Source of the DNA: Mycobacterium sp. 852002-51971_SCH5477799-a | GTDB taxonomy: Bacteria; Actinomycetota; Actinomycetes; Mycobacteriales; Mycobacteriaceae | Direction of reading: 5' to 3' | DNA: 64,000 nucleotides | Assembly (NCBI RefSeq): GCF_001667145.1 | Contig: NZ_LZIF01000014.1 | Coordinates: 1 to 64,000 of the forward strand | In this document: piece by piece, positions 16,157 through 26,064 of the stretch | How positions within the stretch are numbered: the stretch's first letter is position 1 | Layout: each line of letters starts with the position of its first letter | Made by a program: the position numbers and the translations under genes | The notes under the pieces: generated by a model | What the model saw: only the letters and a program-made list of their open reading frames with translations | Told to the model about the DNA's origin: nothing | Database searches by the model: none

Positions 16157-17133
16157 CGCCGACGCTCGAGGACCTGCTCGACCGCCTGCACGTGGTGGCC
16201 CTGCCGATGCGGGTGCGCTTCCGCGGCATCACCACCCGCGAGGTCGCCCTGATCGACGGACCGGCCGGGTGGGGCGAATTCGGGGCGTTCGTCGAATACG
16301 GGCCGCGCGAGGCCGCGCACTGGCTGGCGTCGGGCATCGAGGCCGCCTACCGGAAGCCGCCGCCAGCCCGTCGCGACCGCGTCCCGATCAACGCCACGGT
16401 GCCGGCCGTGCCCGCCGCCGACGTTCCCGAGGTGCTCGCCCGCTTCCCCGGCGCCGGCACGGCGAAGGTGAAGGTGGCCGAGCCCGGGCAGACCCTGGCC
16501 GACGATGTCGCGCGGGTCAACGCCGTGCGCGAACTGGTCCCGACGGTGCGGGTGGACGCCAACGGCGGCTGGAGCGTCGATGAGGCCGTGCGGGCCGCGG
16601 CCGCACTGACCGCCGACGGGCCGCTGGAGTACCTCGAACAGCCCTGCGCGCGCGTCGATGAGCTCGCCGAGCTGCGCCGGCGCCCGGATATGCCGGACGT
16701 GCCCATCGCCGCCGACGAGAGCATCCGCAAGGCCGACGACCCGCTGGCCGTGGTCCACGCGCACGCTGCCGACATCGCGGTGCTCAAAGTCGCTCCGCTG
16801 GGCGGGATTTCGGCCTTGCTCGAGATCGCCGCGCAGATCGACATCCCGGTCGTGGTCTCCAGCGCGCTGGACTCGGCGGTGGGAATCGCCGCCGGGCTGC
16901 GCGCGGCGGCGGCCCTGCCGCAACTGCGGCACGCCTGCGGACTGGGCACCGGCGGGCTGTTCGTCGACGACGTCGCCGAGACGGCCGCGCCTGTCGACGG
17001 TGCCCTGCCGGTGGGGCCGGTCACGCCCGATCCGGAGCGGCTGCGGGCGCTGCGGGCGGCGCCCGAGCGGCGGCAGTGGTGGATCGACCGGGTCAAGGCC
17101 TGCCATCGGTTGCTTGTACCGTCGTCCGGGTGA
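16153..17133 (+). CDS. menC: o-succinylbenzoate synthase MenC
   Basis: MenC dehydrates SHCHC to o-succinylbenzoate. The 326-residue enolase-superfamily protein has the acid/base pair K105-V-K107, metal ligands Asp135 (RVDANGGW), Glu162 (EYLEQP) and Asp188 (IAADES), and Lys212 (VLKVAPLGG) on the opposite face. The length equals that of the M. tuberculosis enzyme. GTG 16153 overlaps the amidohydrolase stop and the menC stop overlaps the next start, each as GTGA. The three genes are therefore a coupled unit. The frame extends upstream, but only antisense-like sequence is found there. Confidence 0.94.
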   Translation: MTPTLEDLLDRLHVVALPMRVRFRGITTREVALIDGPAGWGEFGAFVEYGPREAAHWLASGIEAAYRKPPPARRDRVPINATVPAVPAADVPEVLARFPGAGTAKVKVAEPGQTLADDVARVNAVRELVPTVRVDANGGWSVDEAVRAAAALTADGPLEYLEQPCARVDELAELRRRPDMPDVPIAADESIRKADDPLAVVHAHAADIAVLKVAPLGGISALLEIAAQIDIPVVVSSALDSAVGIAAGLRAAAALPQLRHACGLGTGGLFVDDVAETAAPVDGALPVGPVTPDPERLRALRAAPERRQWWIDRVKACHRLLVPSSG

Positions 17134-17918
17134 TCAACCTGGCTTACGACGACCGCGGTTCCGGTGAGCCCGTGGTATTTATCGCCGGCCACGGCGGCGC
17201 CGGACGAACCTGGCACCCCTATCAAGTCCCCGCGTTTCTGGCGGCCGGATACCGCGTCATCACCTTCGACAATCGCGGAATCGGCGCCACGGAGAACGCT
17301 CAGGGATTCACGACGGAAACCATGGTCGCCGACACCGCGGCGCTGATCGAGGGACTGAATGCGGCCCCGGCCCGCGTCGTCGGGATGTCGATGGGTGCGT
17401 TCATCGCCCAGGAGCTCATGCTGGCCCGGCCCGAGCTGGTCAGTTCGGCGGTGCTGATGGGCACGCGCGGCCGCATGGACCGGGCCCGGCAGTTCTTCCG
17501 CGACGCCGAGGCCGAGCTGTCGGACACCGGTGTCGAGATGCCGGCCGCGTACGACGCCAAAATCCGCCTGCTGGAAAACTTTTCCCGTAAGACCCTCAAC
17601 GATGACACCGCGGTCGCGGACTGGATCGCGATGTTCTCCACCTGGCCCCTCAAGCCCACCCCGGGCACGCGCGCGCAGCTCGATATCGCGCCGTACACCA
17701 GCCGGTTGACCGCCTACCGCAGCATCACGACCCCGGTGCTGGTGATCGGCTTCTCCGACGACGTGCTGACCCCGCCGCATATGGGCCGCGAGGTCGCGGA
17801 CGCGCTGCCCAACGGCCGCTACGTGCAGATCCCCGACGCCGGTCATCTCGGCTTCTTCGAACGACCCGACGCCGTCAACGAAGCCATGCTCAAGTTCTTC
17901 ACCGACGACCAGGTCTGA
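17130..17918 (+). CDS. bpoC: Alpha/beta hydrolase, BpoC/MenH-like
   Basis: The 262-residue product starts at GTG 17130, within the menC stop. It has the hydrolase fold with HGGAGRTWHPY near residue 21, the nucleophile elbow GMSMGAF (Ser87), an Asp in VIGFSDDVLTPP and a His in IPDAGHLGFFERP. Mycobacterial BpoC was named as a non-haem peroxidase. By position between menC and menD it is a good candidate for MenH, which removes pyruvate from SEPHCHC. The operon context and coupled start favour the MenH role, but sequence alone does not prove it. Confidence 0.85.
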   Translation: MINLAYDDRGSGEPVVFIAGHGGAGRTWHPYQVPAFLAAGYRVITFDNRGIGATENAQGFTTETMVADTAALIEGLNAAPARVVGMSMGAFIAQELMLARPELVSSAVLMGTRGRMDRARQFFRDAEAELSDTGVEMPAAYDAKIRLLENFSRKTLNDDTAVADWIAMFSTWPLKPTPGTRAQLDIAPYTSRLTAYRSITTPVLVIGFSDDVLTPPHMGREVADALPNGRYVQIPDAGHLGFFERPDAVNEAMLKFFTDDQV

Positions 17919-17963
17919 ATGCGCCCGGCGGGCATCGTCGGCGGTCTGTGACACCCTGTAGGA

Positions 17964-19610
17964 GTGAACCCTTCGACGACACAGGCTCGCGTCGTCGTTG
18001 ACGAGCTGATTCGCGGCGGTGTCCGCGATGTGGTGCTTTGTCCCGGTTCGCGGAACGCCCCGCTGGCTTTCGCGTTGCAGGACGCCGACCGGTCCGGCCG
18101 CATCCGCCTGCACGTCCGCATCGACGAGCGCACCGCCGGCTATCTGGCCATCGGCCTGGCCATCGCCGCCGGCGCACCGGTCTGCGTCGCCATGACGTCC
18201 GGCACGGCCGTCGCCAACCTCGGCCCGGCGGTGATCGAGGCCAACTACGCGCGGGTGCCGCTGATCGTGCTGTCGGCCAACCGGCCCTACGAGCTGCTGG
18301 GCACCGGAGCCAACCAGACCATGGAACAGCTGGGCTACTTCGGCACGCAGGTGCGGGCCACCATCAGCCTGGGCCTGGCCGAGGACGCCCCCGAGCGCCT
18401 GGACTCCCTGAACGCCACTTGGCGATCGGCCACGTGCCGGGTGCTGGCGGCCGCCACCGGATCTCGTACCGCCAACGCCGGCCCCGTGCAGTTCGACATC
18501 CCGCTGCGCGAACCTTTGGTGCCCGATCCAGACCCTCAAACGCCGACGCCGCAGGGTCGCCCGGGCGGACGGCCGTGGACCTACACCCCGCCGGTCAGCT
18601 TCGACCAGCCGCTGGAAATCGACCTGTCACCTGACACGGTCGTCATCGCCGGGCACGGCGCGGGTCTGCAGCCCAACCTGGCGCAGCTGCCGACCGTCGC
18701 CGAGCCGACGGCGCCCGCTCCGGCCAATCCGCTGCACCCGCTGGCGCTGCCCCTGCTGCGGCCCAAGCAGGTGATCATGCTCGGCCGCCCCACCCTGCAC
18801 CGGCCGGTGTCGACGTTGCTGGCCGACCCGCAGGTACCGGTGTTCGCGCTGACCACCGGGCCGCGCTGGCCGGACGTTTCGGGCAATTCGCAGGCCACCG
18901 GGACCCGGGCGGTCACCACCGGAGCGCCGAACGCGGCGTGGCTGCACCGCTGTGCGGAGACCAACCGGCACGCGCTGGCCGCCGTCCGCGCCCAGCTCGA
19001 CTCGCACCCGCTGACCACCGGCCTGCACGTCGCGGCCGCCGTGGCCGACGGGCTGGCGCCCGGCGATCAGCTGGTGCTCGGGGCCTCCAACCCGGTCCGG
19101 GACGCTGCGCTGGTCGGCCTGGACACCCGCGATATCCGGGTGCGGTCCAACCGCGGCGTCGCCGGGATCGATGGGACCGTCTCCACCGCCATCGGGGCGG
19201 CTCTCGCCCACGAACGCGAGGGCGGTCCGGACAGCCCGGCACGCACCGTCGCGCTGATCGGCGACCTGACGTTCGTGCACGACAGCTCGGGGTTGCTCAT
19301 CGGCCCCACCGAGCCCACCCCGCGCCGGCTGACGATCGTCGTCTCCAACGACAACGGCGGCGGCATCTTCGAATTGCTCGAACAGGGCGACCCGCGGTTC
19401 TCCGACGTCTCGTCGCGGATTTTCGGAACCCCGCACGACGTCGACGTGGGTGCGCTGTGTCGCGCCTACCACGTCGAGAGCCGGCAGATCGAGGTCGGCG
19501 AATTGCGCACGGCGCTCGACGAACCCGGAGCCAGCATGCGGGTGTTGGAGGTCAAGGCCGACCGTTCGTCGCTGCGGCAGCTGCACGCCGCCATCAAGGC
19601 CGCGTTGTGA
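17964..19610 (+). CDS. menD: SEPHCHC synthase MenD
   Basis: MenD joins 2-oxoglutarate to isochorismate with thiamine diphosphate, the first committed step of menaquinone synthesis. The 548-residue product opens with [20 protein letters not shown] and [13 protein letters not shown]. Glu55 (RIDERTAGY) is the cofactor-activating acid, and [15 protein letters not shown] follows. The C-terminal cofactor/metal motif runs from GDLTFVHD to [11 protein letters not shown] run of Pro-rich sequence near 190-260 joins the domains, as in other mycobacterial MenD. It starts at GTG 17964, 45 bp after the hydrolase stop. Confidence 0.94.
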   Translation: MNPSTTQARVVVDELIRGGVRDVVLCPGSRNAPLAFALQDADRSGRIRLHVRIDERTAGYLAIGLAIAAGAPVCVAMTSGTAVANLGPAVIEANYARVPLIVLSANRPYELLGTGANQTMEQLGYFGTQVRATISLGLAEDAPERLDSLNATWRSATCRVLAAATGSRTANAGPVQFDIPLREPLVPDPDPQTPTPQGRPGGRPWTYTPPVSFDQPLEIDLSPDTVVIAGHGAGLQPNLAQLPTVAEPTAPAPANPLHPLALPLLRPKQVIMLGRPTLHRPVSTLLADPQVPVFALTTGPRWPDVSGNSQATGTRAVTTGAPNAAWLHRCAETNRHALAAVRAQLDSHPLTTGLHVAAAVADGLAPGDQLVLGASNPVRDAALVGLDTRDIRVRSNRGVAGIDGTVSTAIGAALAHEREGGPDSPARTVALIGDLTFVHDSSGLLIGPTEPTPRRLTIVVSNDNGGGIFELLEQGDPRFSDVSSRIFGTPHDVDVGALCRAYHVESRQIEVGELRTALDEPGASMRVLEVKADRSSLRQLHAAIKAAL

Positions 19611-19621
19611 GGCGCACCTAG

Positions 19622-20179
19622 ATGGCGGTTTCTCCAAAAGCTCTGCTGCACATACTGATTCATGGCCGTAGTGACGAACCGCCGAGAACGCGGGCTAGGA
19701 TTGCGTTGCGGTGGGCCAGAATCGCGGTGCTGATCGTGACGGGCCTGGTCACCTTGCAGTCCGTGCTGTTGGTGGCCGGCGCCTGGCGCGACGACCTCGC
19801 GATCACCCACAACATGGGTGTCGCGCAGGCGGAGGTGCTCAGTGCCGGACCGCGCCGTTCCACCATCGAATTCGTCACCCCCGAGCGGGTCACCTATCGT
19901 CCCGAACTCGGTGTGCTCTACCCGTCCCATTTGGCCACCGGGATGCGAATCTACGTCGAGTACAACAAGAACGATCCGAACCTGGTGCGCGTGCAGCATC
20001 GCAACGCCGGGCTGGCGATCATCCCCGCCGGGTCCATCGCGGTGGTGGGCTGGCTGGGCGCGGCCGCGGTCCTGATCGCGCTGGCGCTGCTGGACAAGTG
20101 GCTCGACCGTCGCGACGTACCACCGGACGCAACCGGGGGCCGGGCCGCTAAAAGCGCCGGACCTGCAAATTTCGCATGA
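19622..20179 (+). CDS. DUF3592-like membrane protein (Rv0556-like)
   Basis: The 185-residue product from ATG 19622 has a membrane helix near residues 34-54 and another near 130-152. Between them lies a beta-rich extracytoplasmic domain of about 75 residues (RRSTIEFVTPERVTYRPELGVLYPSHL, then IYVEYNKNDPNLVRV). This two-helix, one-domain layout is that of DUF3592. It follows menD by 11 bp, so it is likely in the same transcript. Its function is unknown. Confidence 0.82.
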   Translation: MAVSPKALLHILIHGRSDEPPRTRARIALRWARIAVLIVTGLVTLQSVLLVAGAWRDDLAITHNMGVAQAEVLSAGPRRSTIEFVTPERVTYRPELGVLYPSHLATGMRIYVEYNKNDPNLVRVQHRNAGLAIIPAGSIAVVGWLGAAAVLIALALLDKWLDRRDVPPDATGGRAAKSAGPANFA

Positions 20180-20230
20180 CGTATGCCCGCAGGCAACCTT
20201 GTCGACAGCCGGCGCTGACACGGTAGTGAT

Positions 20231-21385
20231 GTGCGCGTTGCCATCGTCGCGGAATCGTTTCTCCCCGAGGTCAACGGTGTCAGCAACTCGGTGATCCGGG
20301 TGCTCGAGCATCTGCGCCGGACGGGTCACGAAGCCCTCGTCATCGCCCCCGACACGCCTCCGGGGCAGCCGCGGGCGGATCGCATCTACGACGGGATCCG
20401 CGTGCACCGGGTGCCGTCCCGGATGTTCCCCAAGGTGACCACCCTGCCGCTCGGTGTGCCCACACCCCGGCTGGTGAAGGTGTTGCGCGGATTCGATCCG
20501 CACGTGGTTCATCTGGCGTCGCCGGCACTGCTGGGCTACGGCGGGCTGCGGGCGGCCCGCTGGCTGGGGGTGCCGACGGTCGCGGTGTATCAAACCGACG
20601 TTCCGGGCTTCGCGGCCAGCTACGGCATTCCGATGACCGCCCGGGCCGCCTGGGCCTGGTTCCGCCATTTGCACGGTCTCGCCGACCGTACCCTGGCGCC
20701 TTCCAGCGTGACCATGGAATCGCTTGTCGCTCATCGGTTTCCGCGGGTACACCGGTGGGCACGCGGTGTCGACGTGTTGCGCTTCGCGCCGTCCGCGCGC
20801 GACGAGGCGCTGCGACGACGGTGGTCGCCGCAGGGCAAGCCGGTGGTCGGATTCGTGGGTCGCCTCGCGCCCGAGAAACACGTCGAGCGTCTCATCGGGC
20901 TGGCCGCCGACGACGCGGTCCAGCTCGTCATCGTGGGCGACGGTGTCGACCGCATCACGCTGCAATCGGCAATGCCGACAGCGGTTTTCACGGGTGCGCT
21001 ATACGGCGACGAACTCGCCGCGGCGTACGCCAGCATGGACGTGTTCGTGCATCCCGGTGAGCACGAGACGTTTTGTCAGGTCGTGCAAGAAGCGCTGGCG
21101 TCGGGGTTGCCGGTGATCGCCCCCGACGCCGGCGGCCCACGTGACCTCGTCACACCGTGGCGCACCGGTCTGCTGCTGGCCGTCAACGAGTTCGAATCCC
21201 GGTTGCCCGACGCGGTTGCACACCTGATCGCCGAACGGGGCCGTTACACCGTGGCCGCCCGACGCAGTGTGGTCGGCCGGAGCTGGCCGGTCATCTGCGA
21301 CGAGTTGCTGGGTCACTACGAAGCAGTGCTGTCGCCGTTCGTCCGACGGCAGATCGCCGCCGGGCGGCACGCGCAGGGCGAGTGA
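20231..21385 (+). CDS. mgtA: GDP-mannose-dependent alpha-mannosyltransferase MgtA (Rv0557-like)
   Basis: The 384-residue GT4 protein opens with [21 protein letters not shown] from GTG 20231. It contains the GT-B linker [18 protein letters not shown] and the donor-binding block [30 protein letters not shown], with the EX7E pair. M. tuberculosis Rv0557 was first called pimB and later MgtA, which mannosylates a glucuronic-acid glycolipid; I follow the later name. A cytosolic, membrane-associated enzyme is expected. It ends 9 bp from the stop of a convergent P450 gene. In M. tuberculosis, from memory, menG follows directly; here 7 kb intervene. Confidence 0.87.
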   Translation: MRVAIVAESFLPEVNGVSNSVIRVLEHLRRTGHEALVIAPDTPPGQPRADRIYDGIRVHRVPSRMFPKVTTLPLGVPTPRLVKVLRGFDPHVVHLASPALLGYGGLRAARWLGVPTVAVYQTDVPGFAASYGIPMTARAAWAWFRHLHGLADRTLAPSSVTMESLVAHRFPRVHRWARGVDVLRFAPSARDEALRRRWSPQGKPVVGFVGRLAPEKHVERLIGLAADDAVQLVIVGDGVDRITLQSAMPTAVFTGALYGDELAAAYASMDVFVHPGEHETFCQVVQEALASGLPVIAPDAGGPRDLVTPWRTGLLLAVNEFESRLPDAVAHLIAERGRYTVAARRSVVGRSWPVICDELLGHYEAVLSPFVRRQIAAGRHAQGE

Positions 21386-21394
21386 GCCGGCTTC

Positions 21395-22630
21395 CTATGA
21401 CGGGTCGAATTCGATTGGCAGCGTGGCCGGTCCGCTGATAGCGGTGAGGGGCTTCCATGGGGCTGGGCCGCTGCGGCGCGCGTGGGGCATGCGCCGCGCC
21501 ATGACCGTCAGGGCTTCGCTCAGCTCCAGTCGGGCCAGGTTGGCGCCGAGGCAGTAGTGCATGCCGGCGCCGAAGGTCTGCATCGGTGCGGCTTCGACGC
21601 GGGTGATGTCGAGCCGGTCGGGATCGTCGTAGACGGCGGGGTCGCGGTTCGCGGCGGCCGTGTTGGCGATGACAAGCGTGCCGGCCGGGATCATGAACCC
21701 GGCGACCTCGACGTCCTCGAGGGCGATGCGGAGGGTGAGGCCCGCGATCGGTGAGTGCCGCATCGTCTCTTCGACCGCATTTGCCGCGAGCTCGCGATGC
21801 TGGGCCAGCAGCGCCCACTGGTCGGGACGATCGCACAGCACCTGCACCGAGGCGGCCAACTGGTTGCGGGTGGTGTCCGTGCCGGCCATCAACAGGCCCG
21901 CTACCAGCATCCGCAGCTCTTCGGCGGTGAGGCGATCGCCGTCGTCCTCGGCGCGGATCAGATCCGAGAGGAGGTCGTCGGTCAGCGTGAGCCGCCGCTG
22001 GGCGACCATGTCGTCGATGTAGGCGTCGAGCTCGTCCCATGCCGCCAGGATGGTCCGCTCGTGCGCGGCGACCTCCCAGCTGAAGGCTTTGAAGATGTCG
22101 TCCGTCCATTCCGAGAACAGCTTCCAATCCTCGGCCGGGGCGCCCAACAGCGCACAGATGATCGGGATCGGGTATTGACGGGCGATGTCGGCGACCACGT
22201 CGCAGCGCCCGGTTGCGGTGTGGGGGTCTATGAGTTCGTTGATCACTTCGACGATCGTGGTGCCCAGCCGGGCGGTGGCCCGCGGGGTGAAGGCCTTGGA
22301 CACCAGGCGGCGCAGCCGCTGGTGCGCGGGCCCGTCGAGGCTGATCAGGTTCGTTGCGACTCGCTCCCACAGCGGGCCGCTCGTAATCCCTTGGGAAGCA
22401 AGGAACATGCCCTGGGGCACGCGAAATCGGGGGTCGCGCAACACGGTCCGAACCAGTTCATAGGTCAAGAACTCCGGCCCGTGGGGGCCGATGGCAATCG
22501 GAGCCTGCCGTCGTGCGCGGCGAATGATCGCGTGGGCCTCGTCGAGGCTTCGGCAATGCTCATAGTCAATCGTCGGAAGTCCGGCATCAAAGACGTTCGG
22601 GCAGGTCGGCGCGTCAACTGCGATGGTCAT
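21395..22630 (-). CDS. Cytochrome P450
   Basis: The 411-residue product is taken from ATG 22630 (MTIAVDAP), with a G-run ahead of it. All P450 signatures are visible: the I-helix oxygen site AGTDTT (249-254), the K-helix EETMR (287-291) and the haem loop FGAGMHYCLG with Cys360. It is a soluble bacterial P450 needing ferredoxin and a reductase; none is encoded beside it. I cannot name the CYP family. It diverges from the cyclase/ATPase gene across 220 bp and opens the block that separates mgtA from menG. Confidence 0.92.
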   Translation of the reverse strand: MTIAVDAPTCPNVFDAGLPTIDYEHCRSLDEAHAIIRRARRQAPIAIGPHGPEFLTYELVRTVLRDPRFRVPQGMFLASQGITSGPLWERVATNLISLDGPAHQRLRRLVSKAFTPRATARLGTTIVEVINELIDPHTATGRCDVVADIARQYPIPIICALLGAPAEDWKLFSEWTDDIFKAFSWEVAAHERTILAAWDELDAYIDDMVAQRRLTLTDDLLSDLIRAEDDGDRLTAEELRMLVAGLLMAGTDTTRNQLAASVQVLCDRPDQWALLAQHRELAANAVEETMRHSPIAGLTLRIALEDVEVAGFMIPAGTLVIANTAAANRDPAVYDDPDRLDITRVEAAPMQTFGAGMHYCLGANLARLELSEALTVMARRMPHARRSGPAPWKPLTAISGPATLPIEFDPS

Positions 22631-22850
22631 GGTGGCCCCCAAGGCTGGTCGGCGAAGTACCTTCACCACCCAGCTTTGGTGCCCTGGTCACTCAGCACAT
22701 GCGTAGCCGACTACCTGTCTTGCGGTACCAGTGCTTGCCGCCCGGTGAGGACGCCTCGTATCCGGACTTCAGGGATCGGTATCGCGCAGTCGCGACAGTT
22801 GGCATGCCGATCTGCAAGACATCGTTGACCAGCGGTGAAACGATACTGAC

Positions 22851-25800
22851 GTGGACCCCACCGGGGATGGCAGCCGTGAACTGGCCCAGGTCGGGCTGGT
22901 CTGTAGTTCCTGCGGCGCGCAGACCAGTCCTCCGGCCAATTTCTGTAGCAAATGCGGTACACCCCTGCGTCACGCGACTGGAGCAGCCGAGTACAAGCAA
23001 GTCACCGTCTTGTTCGCCGACGTGGTGCATTCGATGGAGATAGCGGCGACCGTCGGGACGGAACGGCTGCGCGAGATCATGGTCCATCTGGCCAACCGTT
23101 GCGCGGCCGTTGTCCGGCGGTACGGCGGCACGGTGGACAAGTTCACCGGCGACGGCATTATGGCGGTGTTCGGTGCGCCGGCGGCAATGGAGGACCATGC
23201 CCTTCGCGCATGTCTCTCGGCGCTGAGCATTCAGGAAGAAGCGAAGGCTCTGGGCACCGAGGTCGAGCGCCGAGACGGCACGAAACTGCTTGTGCGCGTG
23301 GGTCTTAACTCCGGTCAGGTGATCGCCGGTGAAATCGGCTCGGGGCCTTCCGGTTACACCGCCATAGGTGATCAGGTGGGCCTGGCTCAACGGATGGAAT
23401 CGGTCGCACCGCCGGGTGGGGTGATGCTCAGCGTCTCCACCGCGCGACTGGTTGATGACTCAGCGACGCTGAGTGAACCGGAGATGGTCCGCATCAAGGG
23501 CGCCAGCGAACCCGTCACCGCCTACCGCTTACTGGGCATAGGAGACCGGCATCGCGCTGCCGAGCGCGCTGACTCGAATCTGGTCGGTCGCCGGTTGGAG
23601 ATGTCCGCCGTCGAGGGGTTGTTGAACCGCGCCCTCGGTGGTCAGGGCGCGGTGGTTGTGGTGGTAGGCGAACCCGGCATCGGCAAGAGCCGCCTGGTGC
23701 GCGAGGTGGCAGCGATGGCAGCGGTCCGGGGTGTGGGGGTGTCGACCGCCTTCTGTGAGTCACACACCAGCCAGGTCCCCTTTCACGCCGTGGCGCGTCT
23801 GCTGCGGGCGGCGACCGGCGTTGAGGGTCTTGAGGGGCAGGCGGCCCGCGCGCGAGTGCGAGACCAATTTCCGGACGCAGACCCTGAGGACGTGCTGCTG
23901 CTTGATGACCTGCTGGGCATCGCCGACCCGAGCACCGTCGTGCCCGCGATTGATCCCGATGCGCGTCGGCGGCGGTTGGCCGCGCTGGTGAACGCCGCCA
24001 GGTTGTCCCGCCACAGGCCGACGGTCTACGTCGTCGAGGACGCCCACTGGATAGACGAGATCAGCGAGTCGATGCTGACTGATTTCCTTGAGGTGATCCC
24101 GCAGACGCCCTCGCTGGTGCTGGTCGCCTACCGACCGGAATACCACGGTGCGTTGACCCGAGTGGCTGATGCCCACACCGTAGCCCTTGCGCCGCTGAGT
24201 GATTCAGAAACCGCAGCACTCGTCGCACATCTCCTCGGACCGGACCTGTCGGTCGATGCCGTGGGCCGCAGAGTCGTCGAGAGGGCGGCCGGTAATCCGT
24301 TTTTCGCCGAGGAGCTGGTCCGCGAACTGGCCGAGCGCGGTGTGTTGCGTGGGGAGCCGGGTGCCTACACGTCGGCCGCGGAGGTCAGCGAAGTGAGTGT
24401 GCCCGCCACGTTGCAGGCGACCATCGCCGCGCGCATCGACCGGCTCCATCCGAAAGCCAAGCGCACGCTGAGCGCGGCGGCGGTCATCGGCTCGCGATTC
24501 AGCGTCGACCTACTCACGGTGTTGGGTATCGAGCCTGTCGTCGACGAACTGGTGGCGGCCCAGCTCATCGACGTGGTGACCCTCACCCGACGACCGGAGT
24601 ATGTGTTCCATCATCCCCTCATTCATTCGGTGGCCTACGGCGCACAACTCAGATCGGATCGCTCAGATCTGCACCGGCGGGTAGCCGCCGCAATCGAAGC
24701 CCGCGATCCGGAATCGAGGGACGAAAACGCAGCGTTGATCGCAGAACATGTGGAGGCCGCCGGTGACCTGCACGCCGCCTACGACTGGCACATGCGTGCC
24801 GCCACCTGGGCGACCAACCGTGACATAAGCGCGGCGCGAGCGAGCTGGGGGCGAGCGGCCGAGATCGCCGACGCACTGCCCGCCGATCACCCGCACCGGG
24901 CGGCCATGCGCATCGCCTCGCGCACCATGTTGTCCGGGACAGGCTGGCGAGTCCATGCCGGCGTCGCCGGTGACGGCTTTGACGAATTGCGGGAGTTGTG
25001 CAGCGCCGCGGGGGACAAGGCGTCACTTGGCATCGCGACGGCAGGGATGGTGGTTGGCTATGCCCATCAGGACCGGGTGCTCGAGGCGTCGCAGCTGGCA
25101 TCGGAAGCCTGGGCCCTCGCCGAATCGGTCGGAGATGCGACCCTGACAGTAGGGCTGTCCTTCCCGGTGATCTACGGCAAGATCGAGAGTACCGAGTGGT
25201 GTGACGTCCTGCGATGGTCGCAGGCCGTTATCGACCTGGCCGACGGCGATCCGTCGAAAGGCAACTTCCTTGTCGGGTGTCCGTTAGCGCTCGCCTTCGT
25301 GTCGCGGGGGATGGCTCGTTATTTTCTGGGCCATCCTGGATGGTCGGCAGACCTGCGACACGGCCTGGATATGGCCCGTCGCGCTGACCCCGCGTCATAC
25401 GCCGGCGTCGTCGGCTATATCTACTTGCTGGGCATACCGTTCGGCGTGCTGAGGGCCGATGATGGTGCCCTGCACGAGATCGAGAACGCTCTACGGATCG
25501 CCGAGCGATCCAGTGATGACGTGGTGGTGGGCTTCATCAAGGCGACGTTGGGTGTCGCGCTGGTGCATCGCGACACCATTGCGGAGCGCGGTCTGGGCCG
25601 GCAGCTGTTGGGCGAGATCGGCGAAGTGTTCCTAAACCAAGGACACAACCTCAGCGATTTGCCGATCGTCGAGGTCTATGCGGCGCGTGAGACGGCGCGG
25701 CAAGGAGATCACGATGTCGCCATACCGGTGATGCGCGCCGCCGCCGACCATTTGTTTCGCCAGGAACATCTTCTCCTGTGGGGTATTCCGGCGACGGCTG

Positions 25801-26057
25801 TTCTGGTGGAGTCACTGCTTGATCGCGGGGCCGTCGATGACGTGGCTGAAGCCGGGGCCGCGGTTGACCGGTTGTCGGTCGCGCCAGCCGATGAGGGTCT
25901 GGTGATGCGCGACATTTGGTCGTTGCGGCTGCGGACGCTGCTGGCCCGCAGCCGGGGTGATGCCGACTCCTACACGTCCTTCCTGCATGACCACCGCGAA
26001 ATGGCGAAAGCGCTTGGCTACGAGGGGCATCTCGCGTGGGCCGAGGCAATGCCGTGA
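22851..26057 (+). CDS. Zinc-ribbon / class III nucleotide cyclase / AAA ATPase fusion protein
   Basis: The 1068-residue product begins with a zinc ribbon (Cys18, Cys21, Cys32, Cys35). A class III cyclase domain follows (about 48-230), with metal ligands Asp57 and Asp101, base-reading Lys97 (DKFTGDG) and Thr170. An ATPase region has Walker A GEPGIGKS (273-280) and Walker B VYVVEDAH with Asp397. The last 500 residues are helical and TPR-like. No C-terminal LuxR helix-turn-helix is present. The transition-state Asn of cyclases is replaced: the motif reads VGLAQR (Gly177, Arg181) instead of VN-x3-R. Many mycobacterial paralogues share this layout. Catalytic output is therefore uncertain. It is convergent with the FAD enzyme, 7 bp away. 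Confidence 0.87.
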   Translation: MDPTGDGSRELAQVGLVCSSCGAQTSPPANFCSKCGTPLRHATGAAEYKQVTVLFADVVHSMEIAATVGTERLREIMVHLANRCAAVVRRYGGTVDKFTGDGIMAVFGAPAAMEDHALRACLSALSIQEEAKALGTEVERRDGTKLLVRVGLNSGQVIAGEIGSGPSGYTAIGDQVGLAQRMESVAPPGGVMLSVSTARLVDDSATLSEPEMVRIKGASEPVTAYRLLGIGDRHRAAERADSNLVGRRLEMSAVEGLLNRALGGQGAVVVVVGEPGIGKSRLVREVAAMAAVRGVGVSTAFCESHTSQVPFHAVARLLRAATGVEGLEGQAARARVRDQFPDADPEDVLLLDDLLGIADPSTVVPAIDPDARRRRLAALVNAARLSRHRPTVYVVEDAHWIDEISESMLTDFLEVIPQTPSLVLVAYRPEYHGALTRVADAHTVALAPLSDSETAALVAHLLGPDLSVDAVGRRVVERAAGNPFFAEELVRELAERGVLRGEPGAYTSAAEVSEVSVPATLQATIAARIDRLHPKAKRTLSAAAVIGSRFSVDLLTVLGIEPVVDELVAAQLIDVVTLTRRPEYVFHHPLIHSVAYGAQLRSDRSDLHRRVAAAIEARDPESRDENAALIAEHVEAAGDLHAAYDWHMRAATWATNRDISAARASWGRAAEIADALPADHPHRAAMRIASRTMLSGTGWRVHAGVAGDGFDELRELCSAAGDKASLGIATAGMVVGYAHQDRVLEASQLASEAWALAESVGDATLTVGLSFPVIYGKIESTEWCDVLRWSQAVIDLADGDPSKGNFLVGCPLALAFVSRGMARYFLGHPGWSADLRHGLDMARRADPASYAGVVGYIYLLGIPFGVLRADDGALHEIENALRIAERSSDDVVVGFIKATLGVALVHRDTIAERGLGRQLLGEIGEVFLNQGHNLSDLPIVEVYAARETARQGDHDVAIPVMRAAADHLFRQEHLLLWGIPATAVLVESLLDRGAVDDVAEAGAAVDRLSVAPADEGLVMRDIWSLRLRTLLARSRGDADSYTSFLHDHREMAKALGYEGHLAWAEAMP

Positions 26058-26064
26058 AAGACGG

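Noticed and set aside
16347..18539. A 730-codon minus-strand open frame over menC, bpoC and menD
   Set aside because: Complementary to well-supported genes and without recognisable domains.
22824..22851. A leaderless promoter for the cyclase/ATPase gene (TTGACC and GATACT)
   Set aside because: GATACT is only 3 nt from the GTG and the spacing to TTGACC is too short for a standard promoter.
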